Source of the DNA: Chaenocephalus aceratus
Lineage: Eukaryota > Chordata > Actinopteri > Perciformes > Channichthyidae
DNA: 64,000 bases
Reading direction: 5' to 3'
NCBI GenBank assembly: GCA_023974075.1
Contig: JAMFTG010000321.1
Location: 30,189-94,188, forward strand
Positions 57,165 through 64,000 of this stretch are shown here, piece by piece. The notes under the pieces are model-generated. The model was not told the DNA's origin and did not search any database. It saw only the letters and a list, made by a program, of their open reading frames with translations. The position numbers and the translations under genes were made by a program. Within the stretch, counting starts at the first letter, position 1. Every line of letters begins with the position of its first letter.

Positions 57165-60100
57165 TTCTGGAAAAGAAGACAGTGGAATAGTGTGGTGCTG
57201 TGATAACGTACTTACAGTGGGGCAAAAAAGTATTTAGTCAGCCACCAATTGTGCAAGTTCTCCCACTTAAAAAGATGAGAGGCCTGTAATGTTCATCCTA
57301 GGTATACCTCAACTATGAGAGACAAAATGAGAAGAAAAGAAATCCAGAAAATCACATTGTCTGATTTTTAAAGAATTTATTTGCAAATTATGGTGGAAAA
57401 TAAGTATTTGGTCAATAACAAAAGTTCATCTCAATACTTTGTTATATACCCTTTGTTGGCAATGACAGAGGTCAAACGTTTTCTGTAAGTCTTCACGAGG
57501 TTTTCACTGTTGCTGGTATTTTGGCCCATTCCTCCATGCAGATCTCCTCTAGAGCCGTTATGTTTGATTCTTACGAAGCCACTCCTTCGTTGCCCGGGCG
57601 GTGTGTTTGGGATCATTGTCATGCTGAAAGACCCAGCCACGTTTCATCTTCAATGCCCTTGCTGATGGAAGGAGGTTGTCACTCAAAATCTCACGATACA
57701 TGGCCCCATTCATTCTTTCCTTTACACGGATCAGTCGTCCTGGTCCCTTTGCAGAAAGCCCCAAAGCATGATGTTTCCACCCCCATGTTTCACAGTATGT
57801 GTTCTTTGACTGCAACTCAGCATTCTTTCTCCTCCAAACACGTCTAGTTGGGACGGGTGGCGCAGTGGTCTGTGCATCTGATCATCAGATCAAGGGGGGT
57901 GCTGGGGAACTCCAGTTCGAAACCCGCTCCTGCCGCCACTGCGTCAGGCCGTTGTGTCCTTGGGCGAGACACTTCACCCGGATTTGCTCCTGTGGGTATT
58001 GTCCACAGTACATGTATGATACTAATGTGTACTTGTAAAAGCGCCTCGATGACTTCGATGGACGGTGTGGCGCAGTGTGCTGGAGTGAAACCCGCCGCTG
58101 CTGTGTCTGTAAAGCCGGTGTGTCCTTGGGCAAGACACTTCACCTGAACTTGCTCCTGTGGGTATTGTCCACAGTACATGACCATTGCTGTATGATATGT
58201 GTAATGTGTATTTGTAAAGCGCTTTGAGCATCTGGAAAAGCGCTATAATAAATGTAAGGAATTATTCATTATTATTATTAGTTGAGTTTTACCAAAAAGT
58301 TCTATTTTGGTTTCATCTGACCATATGACATTCTCCCAATCCTCTTCTGGATCATCTAAATGCTCTCTAGCAAACTTCAGACGGGCCAGGACATGTACTG
58401 GCTTAAGCAGGGGGGCACGTCTGGCACTGCAGGGTTTGAGTCCCTGGCGGCGTAGTGTGTTACTGATGGTAGCCTTTGTTACTTTGGTCCCTGCTCTCTG
58501 CAGGTCATGGACTCGGTCCCCCCGTGTGGTTCTGGGATCTTTGCTCACCGGTCTTGTGATCATTATCATGAGTCCCTGGCGGCGTAGTGTGTTACTACAC
58601 ACTGTGGAGCCCCAGATCGAGGGAGATTATCAGTGGGCTTGTATGTCTTCCATTTTCTAATAATTGCTCCCACAGTTGATTTCTTCACACCAAGCTGCTT
58701 ACCTATTGCAGATGCAGTCTTCCCAGCCTGGTGCAGGTCTACCATTGTGTTTCTGGTGTCCTTTGACAGCTCTTTGGTCTTGGCCATAGTGGAGTTTGGA
58801 GTGTGACTGTTTGAGGTTGTGGACAGGTGTCTTTTATACTGATAACGAGTTCAAAACAGGTGCCATTAATACAGTTAACTAGTGGAGGCTCTTAAAGAAG
58901 AAGTTACAGGTCTGTGAGAGCCAGACATCTTGTTTGTTTGTAGGTGACCAAATACTTATTTTACCGAGGAATTGACCAATTAATTAATGAAAAATTTGTT
59001 CAGCAGGATAATCTCCACATATTAACACCACTTTAATAAATGTTGATGCTTAAACTTAGTCTTGAGAGGTAAAAAGCTAATGTTATGCTATAAAGGAACT
59101 ACAGCAATGTCACATGACTTCATGTCACCACCGCTAAGCTAAAGGCGGCTAATGCAGTAGTCTCATATCGACTCTTGTTAGCAATCGCAACACACATAAC
59201 AACTTCAGACATTCACCAGCGGGGTATTTACTGACATATTTAATGTTATAAAACAAAATGTTAGCTCAGATTGTTTTAACCAAAGATCTTATTTCAGGCG
59301 TCTAACTAAAAACAAATCAAAAAAGCCTTGAATTCCAGATGTGGGTACCCGAAAGTGCTAAAATGCTAACTTTCTGGGCTTAGGTCTCATTCCTGCGCCA
59401 CTCTATTAATGCACTGACTAATGATTGGCTTTAAACACCAAAGAGGTCTGATAATATTTAGTTTTAAATAATATCTATTCAAATAAATTACTCTTTTTCC
59501 AGTAGAGTCATCGTTGGCGCAAAATTACAACCAATTAAAACGACTGTATCCAGTGAGAAGATTTGAAAATGGCTAGCATTTCATTCGCAGGATATTTAAT
59601 AACACACACTTAAACATTTGCCAAAGTGGATGAATTGTACTTTAGAATAAAGCCCTTTAAACTGAAGTATTAAAGTACAGCCAATACAAATTATAAATGA
59701 CCTTGGGAAACAGAAAGTGCAGGTTTCGCTGTCTTCACAAGTCCTCTACACACTCATGGCTCTATGGAGGATATTTCTTGCCAGGACCCCAAATTACATT
59801 TCAACAAACGCAATATATGGAGGCTCTTAAGATTGGCGAAAGCTGACTTTAGTTCAGATCATCGTCATTTACCATGAAACCAAGTAAAGCTGATTGATGT
59901 TGATTGACGGTGACGTGTCCAGAACTTATCACTCGTATCGCAGCTGCCCCCATGACTCCCATCCATCCGACACTCGTGATGGCTAAATATTTGCAGATCG
60001 GTTTCATCAAATCCACAACAGGTGTGTGACCGTGGGGTTCAGAGGGCTCGATAAAAACGACAAAGCATGAAACTAGGGCTGCTCAATTAATCGTATTTTA

Positions 60101-63100
60101 ATCGCGATTACGATTACGAAAAACCGTAATCGAAATAAAACGATTATTTTTTTATTATGACTTTTTTTTTTTTTTTTAAATAATATTTTTTTTGTGGTTT
60201 TTCAGTTGAATTATACTTAAAGTTCAGGGTAATCAACTGATAAAAACATACTTTTCAAAAAAATGTTTCTCCAATAAATGGATGTTTATGAATAATCGCA
60301 TTTAATAATCGCAATTACAATTATTGACCCAAATAATCGAGATTATGATTTTTGCCATGATCGAGCAGCCCTACGTGAAACTATAGATCGCTCTCCAAAG
60401 CAGGAGTGGTGTTAACCTTGGACATCTGGGGAGCTGTGAGGTTCAAAGAATACAGGCCTTGAGTTATTTGTTTAGGGTTGAGCTGCGCTGAAATTGACCT
60501 ACTAAGTTACTCGAGCCATAGCTCAACCGTGCCGCTCTTCCTGCAAAGGTCAAAGGTCACTGTTGCTGTTGAGGACCGCACCACAGTAGAGAGGGGAAGT
60601 GTTGGCGGCGGAGTTTATTTTTGTCGCTATCAAGAGACTGAAATGAATGAAACATTTGATGAATAGTCTGCGGTACAAAACACCACAAATGAAATCCTAT
60701 TACGACCTAATTTCTGCCTGGTTTTGACACGTAGCATGGTAGCATTGGAAGTATTGACCTACTGTTCTACTGTATGTCTGACAAAACCACAAAGCATGAT
60801 TTATGTTGAAGCCAGAGAAGCCCTTCTTCCTCGCTCTTGTTTGCTGTTTTTTGCATATAGGTTATCCTTCATAAAGATCCTGAAACCACAAACACTAAAA
60901 ACTATTTACAGAACTGAAAGGCACATCCGAAAATGGTTTCCGAGTCTAAATCGTCTGGCCATCTTTTTTCTCTGTGTGTGATATTCCTCTAACATTACAC
61001 GCTGGAAAAAGAGACGGTGCTATTTTTAAAATTGGATCACAAGTGCATTTAAAGTAAGAGTTATTGTTATAGTTTCAATGAACTGATAAGTGCACATTAC
61101 AAGTGGTTTTCTCGAAAGACTAAATGTTAATAGATATGAGATGTATATTTGATTAATTGTTGAGATTCATGTGCGACCAACTTTTAAGGCAATCTAATCT
61201 AAGGCGTTAAGATACATCAGATGAAAACCATGTATGTCTTTACAAATTGTGTGCCAATCTAAGTAAAAGCTTATGATACATTTAATGGACAAATTAAAAC
61301 GTTGACCCGCTGGTGGCACTAGAAGAAAAGTAAACGACCAAATAAGTTAGGATTTATTCTCTTGGGACCAATAATGTGTGTAAAAAAACAAATGGATAGT
61401 TGGTACTGTAAGCTATTTCAGTCCAGATCTAAAAATTGGAACCAACATACAAACCAAAATTACTATTGTAGTTAAAAGTATTTTTGCTGAACAAAATTAA
61501 TTGATTTGTTTGGACTTCAATTGAAAGTAACGTGTGATTACATATTTAGATTGAAGCAGTCACAGCTTACACTCATTCACAAAGTATGAAAGAAATAACT
61601 TATTTCCCATGAAGGTGTATTTATGTTTTACACATTAGTCCATGTCCGTAATGTTGCTCTAACTGAAAACCAGATGCAAGGTGTGGAAAAAAGTTGATTT
61701 GAATCTCTTTCTCTTCAGAGCGTGGTGAAGCTGATGAGAGGCATCCTTCAGTGCATAATGAGACAGGTATGTTCTCTCAAATACCCCTTCTTCGTTTTTT
61801 CACGATACATACATTGTTGAGTTTTTATACCGCTTCCTTCCTCTTCCTTTGTAGATGGATAAAGTGGAGAAGTTTAAATACAGCAGAAGCACCTCAGACG
61901 CGCTCCACGCTAAGTACGACACCAACACCTGTGCTCCGATAGTGGCAGACGATGAGTGGGGTCACCTGCAGGTCGACGCCACCTCCCTCTTTCTGCTCTT
62001 CCCTCGCTCAGATGACTGCTTCCGGTAAATATAGGATACAGGATATGTTTGCAGGTTAAATCTTTTAAATTCAAGTTATTGTCCAGAAGTTAATCCAGAG
62101 TTAATTTCTGGCGTATTATATTTAAAATGTATCCGAGAGCATCTGATTTAGTTCAACTAAAAAAAACCAGATCAAGGATATTTGAGTTAATGTGAAGGAA
62201 ACATGGCACTGAAATGTGGCGTTATGAAACTTAAGATACTACATGCAGTATATATAAAGTAAGTGTTATTTTTGTCTTCTATTTTCAGATTTTACACACA
62301 GATTGAGATTGATCTATTCGTATGTTACGTCCCCACTAGGGATGAGGAAATGCAACACACACCAGTTGGAATTCGTATAATATAAAGGGTTTATTTTAAA
62401 TAGCAGAGGTAAACAAAGTGGCAGCCTGGAACAAACAAAAGGGCACAGGTTAACAAATAACCAAACAAAGGGAGGACTCTAACAAAAGGAGTCTACTTGC
62501 ATACAAGGAAATAAACACTATTACACTAGATAAGAAACCAAACAAAACCTCACTTTAAAAGTGGTACAAACCAACACAAAGAATCTATACACAGCTAAAC
62601 TAAAGGCAACAGTCCCAAAATCCTAAGCCATTCTAAACACTATCTAAACTATCTCCTAAGGTGTGCCCCGAACCAGGCTAAAGACTAAGGGTGACCGTGC
62701 CTTTGAGGCGGTGGCCCCAAGGCTTTGGAACAAACTCCCCAGATAATAAAAACCTCGGCCTCAATAGAGATTTTTAAGGGGCGGTTAAAGACACACCTCT
62801 TCCGACAGGCCTTTGGGTCGTCGGGGGAGGTGAGTTAGTGGCTGTCTTCTTTTTTTTATTTTTTTATTATTGGTGTTTTGTCGTATGTTTTTATCCTATG
62901 TATTACCTGATGCCTTTTATTCTACATTTTATAGTTGTATTGTGAATTGTGTCCTGTGTACTGTACTGTAAAGCACTTTGTACATCCGTGTTGAGAAGGG
63001 TGCTATATAAATAAAGTTTTTACTTTACCAAGTAGCGAGAGGCGTCTGTCACACATCGCAGAGCCTCCAGAGTGATAATTGTCCCCAGGCTTTGTAGTCA

Positions 63101-63495
63101 CATCTCCAGCAGGTGTGCACCGGCTGTGCGCTGTGATTGGAGTGTGTCGGGCCTGGCGTGCTCCAATCACAATCTTCAGGAGGTGGACCAGGAGATGGCA
63201 GCCATCACGTCAGGGCAAACCGCACAGCTCATTACATACAACATAGATTGAGCACAGTTAAGAGGACCAGGAAGGCAGCAGCCGTAACAGCGTATCAGTG
63301 CATTGTGTTTCATGGCACTTCTTCATTCCAGCACAGACAAATACTTATTAATGCCTGCATTAACTATTTACGTACAATACTAATAAAACCTTTTCTGTGT
63401 TTGTGTGTCCAGGTCTCCATATCGTCTATACTCAAGATGAAGTGGACGTAGTTCAGAATCTCATGTTCTACATCGAGACGGCTTACAAAGTGGCT
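54184..63495 (+). CDS. phka1: Phosphorylase b kinase regulatory subunit alpha, first five coding exons (gene continues past window)
   Basis: Exons 54184-54261, 56974-57132, 61719-61766, 61855-62024 and 63413-about 63495 encode the N-terminal ~180 residues of the ~1,200-residue alpha subunit. This subunit binds the catalytic gamma and calmodulin delta subunits in the phosphorylase kinase holoenzyme that activates glycogen breakdown. The N-terminal glucoamylase-like domain is recognisable from [57 protein letters not shown] and [10 protein letters not shown]. Residues such as DKVE.FKYS, TCA and GLHIV are closer to PHKA1 than PHKA2, and hdac8 fragments nearby agree with the HDAC8-PHKA1 neighbourhood. 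An extra C in exon 4 shifts the frame and the exon 5 donor is imperfect; given the noise elsewhere, both may be sequence errors. Confidence 0.92.
54262..54750. other. phka1 intron 1, 5' part
   Basis: No repeats or coding sequence recognised apart from ordinary AT-rich intron DNA. Confidence 0.5.
54755..56000 (-). mobile_element. L2/Rex-like LINE 3' end (reverse transcriptase C-terminus), split by a hAT
   Basis: On the minus strand, the region left of the hAT and just inside it encodes in shifting frames [44 protein letters not shown] and RIHFKTL. This is the conserved end of the reverse-transcriptase region of fish L2-type LINEs. The 3' end is TAAGTCGCTTTGAATAAAAG followed by (ATGTA)n near 54760. 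Several stops and indels make it dead. A hAT of 493 bp interrupts it. Confidence 0.82.
55443..55935. mobile_element. 493 bp hAT (CAGGGGTGTCAAAC ends)
   Basis: The terminal inverted repeats are CAGGGGTGTCAAACTCAA on both ends, with a perfect 8-bp duplication TTGTAGAG at 55435-55442 and 55936-55943. Subterminal GGCCGG/CCGGCC motifs. Non-coding; the frames across it are shadows. Confidence 0.92.
56001..56973. other. phka1 intron 1, 3' part
   Basis: No element or gene recognised; unique-looking intron sequence up to the exon 2 acceptor. Confidence 0.5.
56974..57132 (+). CDS. phka1: phka1 exon 2
   Basis: 53 codons after a GACAG acceptor, [10 protein letters not shown] to ...AYELEQ. The donor GT is the first unit of a (GT)15 run. 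Confidence 0.93.
57133..57163 (+). repeat. (GT)15 microsatellite forming the exon 2 splice donor
   Basis: GAGCAG is followed directly by about 15 GT units. The first GT is the intron donor, so any length change alters the bases U1 snRNA can pair with, and alternative GT positions lie two bases apart. Confidence 0.9.
57558..58787 (-). pseudogene. Tc1 transposase, broken by a SINE
   Basis: From 58787 leftwards: [20 protein letters not shown] and a helix-turn-helix ([20 protein letters not shown]). Next comes a second HTH region ([20 protein letters not shown]) and the catalytic start [19 protein letters not shown]. After the SINE, the later catalytic part contains [12 protein letters not shown] 27-base duplication (gagtccctggcggcgtagtg...) at 58438-58464 and 58570-58596 further disrupts the N-terminal part. 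The DDE aspartates in WSDETK and HDNDPKH are still visible. Confidence 0.88.
57847..58262 (+). mobile_element. Dimeric tRNA-derived SINE
   Basis: Two tandem tRNA-like units start at GACGGGTGGCGCAGTGG (57854) and ACGGTGTGGCGCAGTG (58061), with A boxes TGGCGCAGTGG. The first has a B-box-like GTTCGAAACCC. Each is followed by CTTGGGC(G/A)AGACACTTCACC and TGCTCCTGTGGGTATTGTCC. The tail is GTAAAGCGCTTTGAGCATCT then an (ATT)n end. It is flanked by the short duplication TAGTTG and splits the Tc1 transposase. Confidence 0.85.
58986..60073. other. phka1 intron 2, no feature seen
   Basis: AT-rich intron sequence with no recognised gene, terminal repeat or microsatellite. Confidence 0.5.
60074..60373. 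mobile_element. 300 bp hAT MITE
   Basis: TAGGGCTGCTCAATTAATCG at the left and GATCGAGCAGCCCTA at the right. Flanks CATGAAAC (60066-60073) and CGTGAAAC (60374-60381) match 7 of 8, as expected for a hAT target duplication. The body repeats AATCG/CGATT and is AT-rich. Confidence 0.9.
60382..61718. other. phka1 intron 2, 3' part
   Basis: No gene or repeat end recognised. The frames at 60478-60666 and 60724-60981 lack homology and are intronic chance frames. Confidence 0.5.
61719..61766 (+). CDS. phka1: phka1 exon 3
   Basis: 16 codons ([16 protein letters not shown]) between CTTCAG and GTATGT. The preceding intron is 4.6 kb, expanded by a Tc1 element. Confidence 0.92.
61855..62024 (+). CDS. phka1: phka1 exon 4, one-base frameshift
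   Basis: Opens [13 protein letters not shown] after a TTTGTAG acceptor. After FLLF an additional C in a CCC run (62001-62003) shifts the frame. Removing the doubt by frame comparison, the bases after it spell the expected LAQMTASG in the next frame up to the GTAAAT donor. Confidence 0.9.
62323..63289. mobile_element. LTR-like block (TGTTACG ... CGTAACA) with an L2 end inside
   Basis: The ends TGTTACGT and CGTAACA are short inverted repeats beginning TG and ending CA. The flanks share CGTA (62319-62322 and 63291-63294, offset by one base). This fits a solo LTR with a decayed 4-5 bp duplication, but no internal retroviral-type genes or primer site are visible, so the assignment is tentative. 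Confidence 0.4.
62683..63028 (+). mobile_element. L2-type LINE 3' end
   Basis: Plus-strand sequence encoding [17 protein letters not shown] followed by decayed frame, then the 3' UTR ending GTAAAGCACTTTGTACATCC ... GCTATATAAATAAAGTTTTT, the characteristic tail of this LINE group. 5'-truncated, as usual for LINE copies. Confidence 0.8.
63413..63495 (+). CDS. phka1: phka1 exon 5
   Basis: After TGTCCAG, the frame carried over from exon 4 gives [20 protein letters not shown] and TAYKVA. The expected donor reads GGCTGTAGTG and seems to lack one G, so the 3' boundary is uncertain by a base or two. Confidence 0.88.
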
Positions 63496-63539
63496 GTAGT
63501 GTCCTTCCATTGTCAAAGCCCTAGAAGCAAATCCACTTA

Positions 63540-63620
63540 TGGCGCTTTTCCACTGCAGGCCTCGCTCCGGCTAGTACGGTAATGGCTAGGCCTTGGTAGG
63601 CCAGGCTCACTTAATGCTGC
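63540..63620. mobile_element. MITE end (GGCGCTTTTCCACTGCAG type)
   Basis: Starts TGGCGCTTTTCCACTGCAGG directly after the exon 5 region. Related to the block at 21593. The next block from 63621 (GCTGCGTTTCCATTACAG) looks like the start of a second small element, and its other end is beyond or not identified within the window. Confidence 0.45.
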
Positions 63621-64000
63621 GTTTCCATTACAGTTTAGGAACTGGGGGTAGTAACTATAGTAACGCAGTTTAGGGGAGCCGTGACGTCATCTTCAATGCG
63701 AACCACAAAACCAGCCGTTAGCTGTTAGCCCTCAAGAGCTCACAGCTCCTCATATCTGTTCAGAAAACGAGACAAAAGTTAAACAAGTACAAACCACAGA
63801 ACTGTCTGTGTCATGCGAATACAGTCGCTGGTTTATTTTATGTCTGTGTTAGGCCGTTGTTGTGAGTGTGGACGGTCGGAGCATATATTGCGTTAGCTTA
63901 GCCGATCTCCATTCAGAAAACACGCATTTAAACGGGTCTGTCCTGCAGGACTTGTCAAAGCATTAATTCATGGTTTTTACTAACCGGTATCAGTATGTTT
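63621..64000. other. Intron 5 start, repeat-like, window end
   Basis: Contains GCTGCGTTTCCATTACAGTT and TAACGCAGTTTAGG as possible MITE ends. No coding sequence recognised. Confidence 0.35.

Larger units (their letters stand above)
57215..58985 (-). mobile_element. Tc1-like transposon, right end truncated
   Basis: Begins CAGTGGGGCAAAAAAGTATT after TA (57213-57214), the known terminal repeat of a fish Tc1 lineage. The matching inverted end is not present near 58.98 kb, where the sequence is ACCAAATACTTATTTTACCG. Transposase pieces lie on the minus strand and a SINE interrupts them. Confidence 0.88.

Noticed and set aside
58307..58660. 117-residue plus-strand frame
   Set aside because: Antisense to the Tc1 transposase HTH region.

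Overview
The window is a piece of a ray-finned (teleost) fish chromosome. The basis is intron-rich genes with GT/AG splice sites, a fish-type TRIM (RING / B-box / coiled coil / PRY-SPRY) gene, and a dense load of fish DNA transposons (hAT, Tc1/mariner-pogo, a TTAA/THAP element) with L2-like LINE ends and a tRNA-derived SINE. Host genes take up little of the 64 kb. They are the 5' exons of a phosphorylase kinase alpha subunit gene (phka1-like, + strand, 54184 to beyond the right end), one intact intronless TRIM gene (49345-51021, +), an indel-riddled TRIM copy (15685-17383), the tail of a third TRIM copy at the left edge (1-194), and two copies of the first two exons of hdac8 (- strand, 9533-9788 and 43179-43434). 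HDAC8 and PHKA1 are neighbours on the human X chromosome, so the window looks like an old hdac8-phka1 syntenic block invaded by a TRIM tandem array.

Layout. A unit made of [U: hdac8 exons 1-2 plus a THAP/coiled-coil/Q-P-repeat gene] - [TRIM] - [M: TRIM 3' flank] is repeated. M copies are at 195-1762, 17384-20802, about 26713-27399, 29677-33354 and, internally deleted, 51022-51186. U copies are at 8049-15680 and 33355-33609 + 41934-49330. Transposons inserted at known sites separate the copies: a 6.3 kb hAT (1763-8040, 8-bp target duplication), a 1.86 kb pogo-type element (18580-20438, TA duplication), a 4.3 kb element with about 200 bp inverted repeats carrying SWIM/YqaJ and THAP coding pieces plus a histone-H3-like tail (about 21843-26160), a hAT-like element (30573-32705), and an 8.3 kb TTAA element (33614-41929). 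The other copy of a segment often preserves the empty site, so ends can be placed to the base.

The most interesting object is the 33614-41929 element. It sits on a perfect TTAA duplication inside U copy B, and U copy A keeps the empty TTAA at 8288-8291. It carries a spliced THAP protein gene whose catalytic middle is gone and, convergent to it, a cleanly spliced open gene for a 176-residue protein like the cysteine-rich C-terminal 'ballast' domain of the P2X7 receptor. Its first THAP intron holds a MITE and a hAT with another hAT inside.

From 51.2 kb rightwards come a degenerate ~150 bp-period repeat (with a 585 bp hAT inside), a third diverged copy of a U segment (53496-53862), and then phka1. 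Its introns hold an L2-like LINE end with a hAT inside, a Tc1 element with a SINE inside, a 300 bp hAT MITE, an LTR-like block and small MITEs.

Sequence quality matters. Many single-base indels (TRIM copy A, phka1 exon 4, the THAP genes) outnumber substitutions between copies. Some 'pseudogene' lesions may therefore be long-read consensus errors, and broken frames are flagged with that caveat.
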